Source: Hyphomonadaceae bacterium
GTDB taxonomy: Bacteria; Pseudomonadota; Alphaproteobacteria; Caulobacterales; Aquidulcibacteraceae
Length of the DNA stretch: 64,000 bases
Reading direction: 5' to 3'
NCBI GenBank assembly: GCA_016791445.1
Contig: JAEUMP010000002.1
Span: forward strand, 1 to 64,000
Each line of letters starts with the position of its first letter. Within the stretch, counting starts at the first letter, position 1. Both the position numbers and the translations under genes were made by a program. The notes beneath the pieces are model-generated. The model had not been told where the DNA came from. It did not search any database and worked only from the letters and a program-made list of their open reading frames with translations. Positions 34,259-42,824 of this stretch are shown here, in pieces.

Positions 34259-34792
34259 ATGACACGGTTTTTCGTGGTCCTCACGGCCCTGGCCCTCGCG
34301 GCCTGCGCCACGGCCACGCCCTACCAGCCCGCCGCGCGCAGCGGCGACTACGGCTATGTCGAGCGCCGGATCGAGGACAACCGGTATTCGATCCAGTTCA
34401 ACGGCAACTCGATCACCGAGCGCGAGACGGTGGAGAGCTATCTGCTCTTCCGCGCCGCGGAACTCACCCTGCAGCAGGGCTTCGACTACTTCGTCGTCTC
34501 CCAGCGCGGCACGGAGGGTAATTCGCGCCTCGTGCCGTATGGCCCCTCGGGGTATTCGGGCTTCCGGCCCTACTATTCGTGGTACGCGCCCCGCTATGGC
34601 TGGCGGCCATTCCATGATCCCTTCTGGGACGACACGACCTATCGCGAGATCACCCGCTACCAGGCGAGCGCGGAGATCGTGCTGTTCAAGGGGCAAAAGC
34701 CCGCCAACGACGCCCAGGCGTTCGACGCCCGGCAGGTCAAGCAGAACCTTGAAGCGCTGGTGCGGCGGCCGACGCCGGCGCCGGCCGGCTGA
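34259..34792 (+). CDS. CC0125/CC1285-type lipoprotein
   Basis: The 177-residue lipoprotein has lipobox LAAC (Cys about residue 16) followed by ATATPYQPAARSGDYGYVE, then NRYSIQFNGNSITERETVES and LTLQQGFDYFVVSQRG. A Tyr/Gly/Arg-rich middle (about 95-120) precedes ASAEIVLFKGQKP. This is the pattern of a Caulobacter lipoprotein family with no known role, likely on the outer membrane. The family call comes from the conserved start and YFVVSQR region. Confidence 0.8.
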   Translation: MTRFFVVLTALALAACATATPYQPAARSGDYGYVERRIEDNRYSIQFNGNSITERETVESYLLFRAAELTLQQGFDYFVVSQRGTEGNSRLVPYGPSGYSGFRPYYSWYAPRYGWRPFHDPFWDDTTYREITRYQASAEIVLFKGQKPANDAQAFDARQVKQNLEALVRRPTPAPAG

Positions 34793-34861
34793 GGCGGTCG
34801 CGTCCGATTTCGCGGCGCGCGCATCTTGTGTGCGCCGTGAAGGCGGGCCACTTCATCGCTC

Positions 34862-35710
34862 ATGTCTTATCGCCGCCGCGTCCGTGACGATCTCGCCGAT
34901 GTCGTCTTCGATGTGATCCGCTCCGCTGCGGCGACGGGCGCGACCCCGCCGTCCGATCCGGAGGCCCTGCGGATGCAGGCTGATCGCGAGGCTGCCCGTC
35001 AGGCGGCGCGACTGGAGAAGCAGCGCCGTCGAGAGGAAGAGTCCGTGCGCCAGTACGCAGGCGTCGGCGCGGGTCTCCTGGCAGGCGGGCTCTCCTCCAT
35101 GGTGATGCCCACCCCGGCCGCGGTGGGTGTCGGGCTGCTCGCGGGCGGTTTCATGATGATGCTTTTCAAGGCCGTCCAGACGGGAGCGCTCGTCCCGCGC
35201 GGGCCGCTCTTTCCGCGCCGGGAAAAACCGCGCGCCATCGATCCGCCGGAAGTGGACGGGCGCGACATTCCGAAGTCCCAGCGCGACGTGGTGCAGTCAG
35301 TGCTCGACGACGCCGCGCTCGATCTGCGCAAGCTCGACGCCGTGGCGCGCGGCCTGCCGGCGCGCGACGTGGACGTGGCGGGCTGCCTGCAGCGGCTCAT
35401 CAAGTCCGGAGAACGGCTGTCGGACGCCGTCGCCGACGAGCCCGCGAAGTTCTCGCTCGCGCAGCGCGTACTCACCTACCACCTGCCGAAGGCGGTGTTC
35501 CTCGCGGAGCGGCTGCAGTCGATGGGCCCCGATGACGCCGAAAAGCGCGCCGCAGAGGCGCATCACGTCCTGATGCGGATGGAGATGGTGTTCGAAAAGG
35601 CGCTCGTTGACATGAGCGGCGTGGACGCCGCCGAGATGGACCTCGAAATGCGGCTCATCAACCAGGCGCTCGACGAAGATCTCAATACCGATCCCACGAA
35701 GCGCAGATAG
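34862..35710 (+). CDS. XpaC-like (5-bromo-4-chloroindolyl phosphate hydrolysis) family protein
   Basis: The 282-residue protein has a charged N-terminus, two hydrophobic segments (about 65-82 and 84-102) and a helical C-terminal region with LDDAALDLRKLDAVARGL, SLAQRVLTYHLPKAVFLAER and RRMEMVFEKAL-like stretches. XpaC proteins carry this order and usually sit with TelA, linked to tellurite or envelope stress. No telA is adjacent. Assignment is moderate. Confidence 0.65.
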   Translation: MSYRRRVRDDLADVVFDVIRSAAATGATPPSDPEALRMQADREAARQAARLEKQRRREEESVRQYAGVGAGLLAGGLSSMVMPTPAAVGVGLLAGGFMMMLFKAVQTGALVPRGPLFPRREKPRAIDPPEVDGRDIPKSQRDVVQSVLDDAALDLRKLDAVARGLPARDVDVAGCLQRLIKSGERLSDAVADEPAKFSLAQRVLTYHLPKAVFLAERLQSMGPDDAEKRAAEAHHVLMRMEMVFEKALVDMSGVDAAEMDLEMRLINQALDEDLNTDPTKRR

Positions 35711-35717
35711 GCCGCGC

Positions 35718-36599
35718 GTGAGCCGCCGCTACACCATTCTCGACGTCTTCACCGAAACGCCGCTTGCGGGCAATCCGTTGGCGGTGGTGCATGACGGCGA
35801 AGGCCTGGACGATGCGCGCATGCAGGCCATTGCGAAGGAGTTCAATCTCTCCGAGACCGTCTTCATCCTGCCGCCGGACGATCCGCGCCGGCGTGCGAAG
35901 CTGCGCATTTTCACGCCGGGCGCCGAACTGCCGTTTGCCGGCCACCCGACGGTTGGAACTGCGGTGCTCCTGTCGCTCATGCATGGCGATGAAGGCGCCT
36001 CCGCATTCGGGATCGAGGAAAAGGTGGGCGTCGTGGCGTGCGTCACGGAACGTCGCGGCGCGCGATCAGGGTACGCCCGCTTTGGCGTGCCGAAGCTGCC
36101 GCGCATCATCGGCCCCGGGCTGAGCGCGGAAGACGCGGCCGAAGCGTTGGGGCTGCGGGTCGAGGATATCGGTTTTGGTCGGCATGCGCCGTCGCTGCGG
36201 GCGGTCGGCGGGGCGTTTCACCTCATTCCCCTCGCATCGCTCGACGCGCTTGCCCGGGCGTGGCCCACCGGCGCCTTTGCGCGTCTCGTCACCGGCGATC
36301 ATCCGGCCGTCTATCTCTACGCCGCGTCGGCGCAGGGATTGCGCGCGCGCATGTACGGTCCCGGTCTCGGCATCGCGGAGGACCCCGCCACAGGCTCCGC
36401 CGTCGCCTGCCTCGCGGGCGCGCTTGCCGATCATGGCGGGCGTGGCGACGGGGTTCACGACTTCATCGTCGACCAGGGCGTCGAGATGGGCCGGCCCAGC
36501 CGGATCGAACTGCAGATCACGCTGGAAGGCGGCGCGCTTCAGTCCGCCGAAATAGGCGGGGCGGCGGTCGTGGTTGCCGAGGGCGTGTTGCACGACTGA
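35718..36599 (+). CDS. PhzF family isomerase/epimerase
   Basis: The 293-residue protein has two-lobed PhzF signatures: LDVFTETPLAGNPLAVVHDG, FNLSETVFILPP with the catalytic Glu in SETVF, FTPGAELPFAGHPTVGTA, and GLGIAEDPATGSAVACLAG with the second lobe's motif. PhzF enzymes act on phenazine precursors or related cyclic dienes; most members have no known substrate. GTG start, 7 bp after the XpaC-like gene. Confidence 0.95.
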   Translation: MSRRYTILDVFTETPLAGNPLAVVHDGEGLDDARMQAIAKEFNLSETVFILPPDDPRRRAKLRIFTPGAELPFAGHPTVGTAVLLSLMHGDEGASAFGIEEKVGVVACVTERRGARSGYARFGVPKLPRIIGPGLSAEDAAEALGLRVEDIGFGRHAPSLRAVGGAFHLIPLASLDALARAWPTGAFARLVTGDHPAVYLYAASAQGLRARMYGPGLGIAEDPATGSAVACLAGALADHGGRGDGVHDFIVDQGVEMGRPSRIELQITLEGGALQSAEIGGAAVVVAEGVLHD

Positions 36600-36682
36600 G
36601 GTCGCCGAGGCCTTTCCCTGCCGCGCTCGCCATGCTGAAACCGCTCCAACGCCGCGACGACGACGACGGGAGAGGAACAGAC

Positions 36683-38428
36683 ATGACCGCCGAGAGGGCC
36701 GAGTTGCCGCCGAACTTCCCCGCCATGTCCGTGGCCGAGGCGCACGCGCTCATCACCCAGCCGGGCACGCCCTTCGAAGTCGGCGAAGCGGTGATCCGCG
36801 GCGTGAAGATCAAGATCTGGAAGAACGCGCCGCCAACGCTGGGCGACATCTGGGGGCTTGGTCTGGCGCACGCCGCCAAGACCTACATCGTCCATGAACA
36901 TGAGCGCGTGACGTTCGACACCCACCGGCGCGCGGTGGCGGCGTTCGCGAAACGGCTGCGCGAAGAAGGCGTCGTGAAGGGCGACCGCGTCGCCATCATC
37001 ATGCGTAACTTGCCCGAGTGGTCCGCAGCCTTCTGGGCGGCGGCGCTGGTCGGCGCGATCGTCACGCCGCTCAACGCGTGGTGGACGGGACCGGAACTCG
37101 AATACGGCCTGCAGGATTCCGGCGCGAAGATCGCGATCCTCGATCACGAACGCTGGGAGCGCATGCGCGAGCACGCTGACGCCTGCCCGGCGCTCAAGCG
37201 CTGCTTCGTGTCGCGCGCGATGGAGGAGATCGCTGATCCGCGCGTGGTCAAACTCGAAAGTGTGCTGGGTTCGCCCGACGCATGGGGTGATCTGCCGGAT
37301 GCGCCGGTGGAGATCGCCGCGCTCGAACCCGATGACGACGTGACGATCTTCTACACCTCAGGCACCACCGGAAAGCCCAAGGGCGCGATCATCACCCATC
37401 GCAACATCATCTCGAACTTCCTCAACGCGCTGAGCGCGGGCGCGCGCTCCTTCCTGCGGCGCGGCGAGCAGCCCCCGGCGCCCGATCCGAACGCGCCGCA
37501 GCGCGCGGTTCTGTTAAGCGTGCCGTTCTTCCACGCGACGGGCTGCTTCGCGGTGATGATCCCGGTGATGTACGCCGGCTCCAAGATCGTGCTGCAGCGC
37601 AAGTGGGACGCCGAAGCGGCGCTCGGCCTCATCGAGCGCGAGAAGATCAACCAGATCGGCGGCGTGCCGACGATCGCGTGGCAGGTGATCGAGCATCCGC
37701 GCGCCGGCGAATACGATCTCTCCTCCATCGAAAGCGTGTCCTACGGCGGTGCGCCCTCGGCGCCGGAACTCGTGAAGCGGATCAAGGAGCGCTTCCCGAA
37801 TGCGCAGCCCGGTCAGGGTTGGGGCATGACGGAGACGTCCGCCACCGCAACGTCGAACACGGCGGAGGATTACATCCTGCGCCCGTCGAGCTGCGGCCCG
37901 CCGAGCGCGGTCGGCGAAGTGAAGATCGTTGGCGACGGCGGCAAGGAACTCCCGATCGGCGAGGTGGGCGAGCTCTGGTATCGCGGCCCCACCGTGGTGC
38001 GCGGCTACTGGCAGAAACCTGAAGCGACGGCGGAAACTTTTGTCGACGGCTGGGTGAAGACGGGCGATCTCGCACGCGTTGACGAGGAAGGTTTCGTCTT
38101 CATCGTCGATCGCGCGAAGGACATGCTGATCCGCGGCGGCGAAAACATCTACTGCGTGGAAGTCGAGAACGCGCTCTACGATCATCCGGCGGTGATGGAT
38201 GCGGCGGTGATCGGCATTCCGCACCAGACCCTCGGCGAGGAGCCGGGCGCGGTGGTGCACCTGAAGCCGGGCGCCGATGCGAGCGAGGCGGAACTGCGCC
38301 ACCACGTCGCGCAAAAGCTCGCAGCGTTCAAGGTGCCGGTGAAGATTGTGTTCTGGCCCGAGACGCTGCCGCGCAACGCCAACGGCAAGATCATCAAGCG
38401 TGACCTGAAAAGCGTGTTCGCAAGCTGA
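36683..38428 (+). CDS. Class I adenylate-forming acyl-CoA ligase
   Basis: The 581-residue protein has the P-loop motif FYTSGTTGKPKGAII (about 225), the A5 region GWGMTETSATAT and the A7-A10 motifs GYWQKPEATAE, KTGDLARVDEEGFVFI, DRAKDMLIRGGENIYCVEVE and NANGKIIKRDL with the catalytic Lys. It activates a fatty acid or aryl acid with ATP and CoA. A long N-terminal stretch (1-65) precedes the core. It may work with the enoyl-CoA hydratase downstream (38807). Start chosen at 36683 (ACAG, then ATG, and start of similarity). Confidence 0.95.
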   Translation: MTAERAELPPNFPAMSVAEAHALITQPGTPFEVGEAVIRGVKIKIWKNAPPTLGDIWGLGLAHAAKTYIVHEHERVTFDTHRRAVAAFAKRLREEGVVKGDRVAIIMRNLPEWSAAFWAAALVGAIVTPLNAWWTGPELEYGLQDSGAKIAILDHERWERMREHADACPALKRCFVSRAMEEIADPRVVKLESVLGSPDAWGDLPDAPVEIAALEPDDDVTIFYTSGTTGKPKGAIITHRNIISNFLNALSAGARSFLRRGEQPPAPDPNAPQRAVLLSVPFFHATGCFAVMIPVMYAGSKIVLQRKWDAEAALGLIEREKINQIGGVPTIAWQVIEHPRAGEYDLSSIESVSYGGAPSAPELVKRIKERFPNAQPGQGWGMTETSATATSNTAEDYILRPSSCGPPSAVGEVKIVGDGGKELPIGEVGELWYRGPTVVRGYWQKPEATAETFVDGWVKTGDLARVDEEGFVFIVDRAKDMLIRGGENIYCVEVENALYDHPAVMDAAVIGIPHQTLGEEPGAVVHLKPGADASEAELRHHVAQKLAAFKVPVKIVFWPETLPRNANGKIIKRDLKSVFAS

Positions 38429-38439
38429 AAGGGACATCC

Positions 38440-38790
38440 ATGAAGCGCGTCATCCTTGCCTTCGGCGCCCTCGCTCTCGCGACGGCGTGTTCGCCCAAAC
38501 CTGCCGAAAAGGCCGAGGCGCCTGCTGAAACCACGACGCCTGTCGCCGCCGGCGATGTGTCGAACTGGACGTGCGAGAACGGCGACACGTTCCGCCTGAC
38601 CCTCATCGACGACCGCGCGGATTTCCTCTTCAAGGACGGCATCACCACGACCATGGCGCCCGCGATCGCCGCATCGGGCAATCTCTTCAAGCACGCCAAC
38701 GGCACGGACCTCTTCCACGCCAAGGGCAACGAGGGCTTCCTGCAATTCGGCGGCAAGGAAACCAACTGCACGACGCCGGATATCGGCTGA
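38440..38790 (+). CDS. MliC-like lipoprotein (C-type lysozyme inhibitor fold)
   Basis: The 116-residue lipoprotein has lipobox ATAC (Cys about residue 17), a Pro/Ala/Glu-rich linker and a core reading SNWTCENGDTFRLTLIDDRA, an AIAASGNLFKHANG loop, DLFHAKGNEGFLQFGGKETN and C. This matches the MliC/PliC beta-barrel: W/YxC at the start, SGxxxxxG, K-G-x-x, and a closing C, forming a disulfide. MliC inhibits host lysozyme and protects the wall. The gene sits between acyl-CoA ligase and enoyl-CoA hydratase genes with 11 and 16 bp gaps. Confidence 0.65.
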   Translation: MKRVILAFGALALATACSPKPAEKAEAPAETTTPVAAGDVSNWTCENGDTFRLTLIDDRADFLFKDGITTTMAPAIAASGNLFKHANGTDLFHAKGNEGFLQFGGKETNCTTPDIG

Positions 38791-38806
38791 GACTCGGGGA
38801 ATACTC

Positions 38807-39586
38807 ATGCTCGTCACCGTCGACAAACGCGCCAACGGCGTGGCCCTCGTCACGCTCAACCGTCCGGAGGCGATGAATGCGCTCTCCAAGGCCATGCGTC
38901 AGGAGATCGCGACGACTTTCGCGGCGCTCAACGACGATGCCGACATCCGCGCCATCGTGCTCACGGGCGCCGGAAAGGCGTTTACTGCGGGGCTCGATCT
39001 GAAGGAGCTGGGCTCCGATGCGTCCGCCATGGGCGCCGCGAACGCTACGGACGCCGAACGCAATCCGGTGGTCGCGATCGAGAAGTGCTCGAAGCCCGTG
39101 ATCGGCGCGATCAACGGCGCGGCCATCACCGGCGGCTTCGAACTGGCATTGGCGTGCGACATTCTCATCGCGTCCGAAAATGCGAAATTCGCGGACACGC
39201 ATGCGCGCGTGGGCATCATGCCGGGCTGGGGGCTCTCGCAGAAACTGTCGCGCATGCTGGGCATTTCGCGGGCGAAGGAACTGTCGCTGAGCGGCAATTT
39301 CCTCGATGCGCAGACGGCGTGCGCCTGGGGGCTCGTCAACCGCGTGGTCGCGCCGGAGTTTCTCGTGGAGACGGCGCTCAAGCTCGCCGCCGACATCGCC
39401 ACCGCGCTGCCGGACAAGGTCGCGGCTTACAAGCGCCTCATCGATGACGGTTTCGCCATGCCCTATGGCGATGCGTTGAAGCTCGAACGCGAACGCTCGT
39501 CAAAGCTCAACGCGGCGGTGACGCCGGATGTCGTCGCCAAGAACCGCGAGGATGTGATGGCGCGCGGACGCGAGCAGAAGAACTGA
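38807..39586 (+). CDS. Enoyl-CoA hydratase/isomerase (crotonase) family
   Basis: The 259-residue protein has the crotonase fold with GAGKAFTAGLDLKEL (first oxyanion Gly), AINGAAITGGFELALACDIL (second) and a Glu/Asp region in FADTHARVGIMPGWGLSQKL. The position of the usual second Glu is Pro-Gly, as in several isomerase-like members, so hydration of a substrate is not certain. It ends directly against the convergent TauD gene, stops adjoining at 39586/39587. Confidence 0.93.
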   Translation: MLVTVDKRANGVALVTLNRPEAMNALSKAMRQEIATTFAALNDDADIRAIVLTGAGKAFTAGLDLKELGSDASAMGAANATDAERNPVVAIEKCSKPVIGAINGAAITGGFELALACDILIASENAKFADTHARVGIMPGWGLSQKLSRMLGISRAKELSLSGNFLDAQTACAWGLVNRVVAPEFLVETALKLAADIATALPDKVAAYKRLIDDGFAMPYGDALKLERERSSKLNAAVTPDVVAKNREDVMARGREQKN

Positions 39587-40438
39587 TCACGCCCGGTAGA
39601 ACGGCTTGTCTCCCGCGATCGTTACGCGCTCCATCACGCGCACGGCGGGGAAATAGTCGGATGCGGCGTAGTGCTGGCAGGCGCGGTTGTCCCAGAAGGC
39701 GATCGAGCCGGGCGCCCAGCGGAAGCGGCACTGGTATTCCGGGATCGCAGCCTGCGCGTAGAGGTGTTCCAGCACCCAGTCGCTTTCCTTGCGGGAGAGC
39801 CCCTTGATGTGCGTCGTGAAGCCCGTGTTGACGTAGATCAGCGGCCTGCCGGTTTCCGGATGCGTGCGGATGACGGGATGCTCCATCGGCGGAAACCTCG
39901 CGTGGAGATCTTCGGCGCTCTTCTTCAACCGCCCCGCGAAGACGCGCGCGATGTCATGCACGGCGGTGAGGCCCGTGACGAAGCGCTTCATCTCCGGCGA
40001 GAGACCTTCAAACGCGGCGTACATGTCCGAGAACAAGGTATCGCCGCCGACCTCCGGCAGTTCGATGGCGCGCAGGATGGAGCCGAGCGAAGGCGTCTCA
40101 CGCCAGGTCACATCCGAGTGCCAGTTGTTCTCCACGCCGCGGCTGTTCGGTCCATGCGCGATGCGCAGGACCTCGCGGTCCTCCTGATCGGCCGGGGTCG
40201 CCGGATGAATTTCCAGCGCCCCGAACCGTCGCGCGAAAGCGATGTGCTGCGCGCGCGTGATGGACTGATCGCGAAAGAAGACGACCTTGAACTCCAGCAG
40301 CGCGCGCCGCACCTCGTTGATCTCTGCGTCGGAGAGATCACGCGCGAGGTCGATGCCGATCAGCTCTGCGCCGATGGTCGGCGAGAGCGGACGAGGCTCG
40401 AAGGCGGTATAGCCCTGCTGCGTCACGGCTACATTCAT
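39587..40438 (-). CDS. TauD/TfdA family Fe(II)/2-oxoglutarate dioxygenase
   Basis: The 283-residue protein shows the HxD iron site in NWHSDVTW (His107, Asp109), the third His in DNRACQHYA (His256), and an Arg about ten residues later (RVMERV) that binds 2-oxoglutarate. FKVVFFRDQSITRAQHIAFA and ALEIHPA are family motifs. Members oxidise taurine, 2,4-D, alkyl sulfates or similar; substrate here unknown. It is 13 bp after the amidase gene and likely cotranscribed. Confidence 0.95.
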   Translation of the reverse strand: MNVAVTQQGYTAFEPRPLSPTIGAELIGIDLARDLSDAEINEVRRALLEFKVVFFRDQSITRAQHIAFARRFGALEIHPATPADQEDREVLRIAHGPNSRGVENNWHSDVTWRETPSLGSILRAIELPEVGGDTLFSDMYAAFEGLSPEMKRFVTGLTAVHDIARVFAGRLKKSAEDLHARFPPMEHPVIRTHPETGRPLIYVNTGFTTHIKGLSRKESDWVLEHLYAQAAIPEYQCRFRWAPGSIAFWDNRACQHYAASDYFPAVRVMERVTIAGDKPFYRA

Positions 40439-40451
40439 GGCGGTCCCTCCG

Positions 40452-41945
40452 TCAGGCGTGCACGCCGGCCTTGCGCGCCTGCCACGGCATGGCCTGTTCC
40501 AGCTGGTAGGCGAGTTCGAGCAGCGTCTGCTCGTCGCCTGCTTTCGCGCAGAAGTGCGCGCCGATCGGCAGGCCCGATTGCGACATGCCGAGCGGCAGCG
40601 AGATCGCCGGCGCGCCGACCGCGTTGATGAGCGGCGTGTAGGCCACGTAGTCCTGGATGGTCAGGAACTTCTCCATCGGCAGCGTCGGCGCGAATTCGCC
40701 CAGCGGGACGGGCGGCTTGGCCAGTACGGGCGTGAGCAGCACGTCGATGCCGGGGAAGATGCCTTCGTACTGGCGCTGCGTGCGTTGCAGCGTCGCGACG
40801 GCCTTGGCCATGCCTGCGGGACCCGCTTGCTCCGCAAGATCGGCGAGGCCGAGCGAGAGCGGCTCCAGCAGCGTGTCGAGCGCCACGCCCGGGGCCATCT
40901 TCTTCACCCGTTCGCGGATATCGAGCGCCATGCCGGCCCAGTAGAGCGTGAAGGCGTCGGAAAAAGCGGCGCCGTCCACCGGCACGCGGAACTCGCGCAC
41001 GTCGTGGCCGAGTTCCTTCAGCTTCGCGGCGACCTTGGCGGTTTCCGCCGCCACTTCGCCGTCCGGATCCTTGCCGAGGAAGGTCTTGATCTGCACGCCG
41101 ATCTTCAGTTTGCGCGCGCTGGCGCCGGCGATCATGCCGACGGGCTCATAGGCTTTGTCGTCGCCCGTGCGCTGCGTTGAGTAGAGCCACGCGGCGGTGT
41201 CGCGCACCGTGCGCGAGACGCAGCCGTTCACCGAGATCGGCACCGGCCCCTGGTCGCGCTCGTCCTGGACGTGGCGATTGCGCGAGGGTTTCAGGCCGAC
41301 GAGACCGCAGCAGGAGGCGGGAATCCGGATCGAACCGCCGCCGTCGCTCGCATGCGCGATCGGCACGACACCCGCCGCCACCGCCGCCGCCGCGCCGCCC
41401 GAAGAGCCGCCCGACGAGTGCGCGATGTTCCACGGATTTTTCGTCGCGCCGCCGAGCAACGGCTCGGTGGTGGCGGTGAAGCCGAACTCGGGCGTCGTGG
41501 ATTTGCCGATCGGAACGAGGCCCATCGCCATCAGCGAGTCCGCATAGCCGTTCTGCGCCGTCGCCGCCGGCGCGCTTGCGAAGGCGCGGCTGCCGTACTT
41601 GGTGGGAAAGCCTTTGACGTCGAGCAGGTCCTTGATCAGCGTCGGCACGCCCGAAAGCATGCCCTTGGCGGGCTTTGTCGCCGCTTCGCGCGCTGCGGCG
41701 AACATGTCGGTGACCATGAAGTTCAGCTGCGGCTGAAGCTTTTCCGCGCGCGCAATGGCGGACTCCACCGCCTCAAGCGGCGTGAACTCCTTGTTGCGGA
41801 TCTTTTCGGCGACGCCGACGGCGTCGAAGTTGCCGAGCACGTCGCCGCGTGGCGGCTCAGGCTTCTCGCCGCAGCCGGCGAGCCCCGCGAGTCCAAGCGC
41901 CGCGGCGCCCTCCATGAGGCGACGCCGGGAAATGTCCATGCTCAT
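40452..41945 (-). CDS. Amidase-signature enzyme with Tat-type lipoprotein signal
   Basis: The 497-residue protein begins MSMDISRRRLMEGAAALGLA (Tat-like twin Arg) and has a lipobox LAGC at about 34, so export to the periplasm as a lipoprotein is likely. The Ser-cis-Ser-Lys triad is in VPTLIKDLLDVKG (Lys), HSSGGSSGGAAA (cis-Ser) and DGGGSIRIPA (nucleophile). An ATG two codons in is an alternative. It hydrolyses an amide of unknown identity. First gene of an amidase-dioxygenase pair; diverges from tlyA by 82 bp. Confidence 0.95.
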   Translation of the reverse strand: MSMDISRRRLMEGAAALGLAGLAGCGEKPEPPRGDVLGNFDAVGVAEKIRNKEFTPLEAVESAIARAEKLQPQLNFMVTDMFAAAREAATKPAKGMLSGVPTLIKDLLDVKGFPTKYGSRAFASAPAATAQNGYADSLMAMGLVPIGKSTTPEFGFTATTEPLLGGATKNPWNIAHSSGGSSGGAAAAVAAGVVPIAHASDGGGSIRIPASCCGLVGLKPSRNRHVQDERDQGPVPISVNGCVSRTVRDTAAWLYSTQRTGDDKAYEPVGMIAGASARKLKIGVQIKTFLGKDPDGEVAAETAKVAAKLKELGHDVREFRVPVDGAAFSDAFTLYWAGMALDIRERVKKMAPGVALDTLLEPLSLGLADLAEQAGPAGMAKAVATLQRTQRQYEGIFPGIDVLLTPVLAKPPVPLGEFAPTLPMEKFLTIQDYVAYTPLINAVGAPAISLPLGMSQSGLPIGAHFCAKAGDEQTLLELAYQLEQAMPWQARKAGVHA

Positions 41946-42027
41946 GCTTTCGTCCTCCCCGCCCGTATGCTCGGGCTTTGGCGTCCAGCCTTGCGCCTCG
42001 GCGGGCGTCGCGCAAGAGAAATGCAGG

Positions 42028-42756
42028 ATGAACCGGGTGCGTGCGGATCAGTTGCTGGTGGCGCGGGGGCTCGCGGAGAGCCGTGCGCGTGCGCAGGCTG
42101 CGATCGAGGCGGGCGGCGTGACCGCGGACGGGGCGCCTGTGACCAAGGCGGCGCAGTTGCTGGCGGAAACCGCAGAACTCACCTTCGAAGCGCCGCACCC
42201 CTGGGTGTCGCGCGCAGGTCTGAAACTCGATGCGGCGTTGGCGGCGTTTGGCGTGCCGGTATCGGGCGCGGCGTGCCTCGACGTGGGCGCGTCGACGGGG
42301 GGCTTCACCGACGTGCTGCTCGCGCGCGGCGCGGCGCGCGTCGCCGCCGTCGATGTGGGGCGGGACCAGCTCCACCGACGGCTTCGCGACGACCCCCGCG
42401 TGACGGTGTTTGAAGGGGTGGATGCCCGGCGGCTGACGGCGGAACTACTTGGCTTCGCGCCCTCGCTGATCGTGTGCGACTCCAGTTTCATCGGTCTCGC
42501 CAAGGTTCTGCCGGTTCCTCTCTCGCTCGCAGCGCACGCCGCCATGCTCATCGCGCTGGTGAAACCGCAATACGAGGTCGGCCCCGGTCGCGGCGGCGCC
42601 TTGCTTCAGCACGAGGCGGCGCGGCTCGTTGCGGAACGCGTCGTGAGGGAACTGGACGGGGTGAAGGGCTTTGCGGTCAGGCGGCTGATCGACAGCGACA
42701 TCCGTGGCGGCGATGGCGCGCCGGAGTTCGTGATGCTGGCGGCGCGAACGACCTGA
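42028..42756 (+). CDS. tlyA: TlyA family rRNA (cytidine-2'-O)-methyltransferase
   Basis: From ATG 42028 (MNRVRADQLLVARGLAESRA), 242 residues: an S4 RNA-binding domain (1-60, AGGVTADGAP), then a Rossmann methyltransferase with CLDVGASTGGFTDVLLARGA, PSLIVCDSSFIGL and ALVKPQYEVG. TlyA methylates 16S and 23S rRNA and affects capreomycin response. It has no hemolytic role implied despite the family name. Confidence 0.96.
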   Translation: MNRVRADQLLVARGLAESRARAQAAIEAGGVTADGAPVTKAAQLLAETAELTFEAPHPWVSRAGLKLDAALAAFGVPVSGAACLDVGASTGGFTDVLLARGAARVAAVDVGRDQLHRRLRDDPRVTVFEGVDARRLTAELLGFAPSLIVCDSSFIGLAKVLPVPLSLAAHAAMLIALVKPQYEVGPGRGGALLQHEAARLVAERVVRELDGVKGFAVRRLIDSDIRGGDGAPEFVMLAARTT

Positions 42757-42768
42757 CCGAAAGGAAAA

Positions 42769-42790
42769 GGCCCCGGCTTGCGCCGGGGCC
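42769..42790 (-). terminator. Rho-independent terminator of the glycine-zipper gene
   Basis: GGCCCCGG (42769-42776) pairs with CCGGGGCC (42783-42790) around a 6-nt loop. Read on the minus strand it is followed by TTTTCC, which suits the gene ending at 42825. It can also fold for the tlyA transcript. Confidence 0.7.
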
Positions 42791-42824
42791 AGTGTCAGGT
42801 CGGGGAGGGGTTGGTCGGGTCGTG

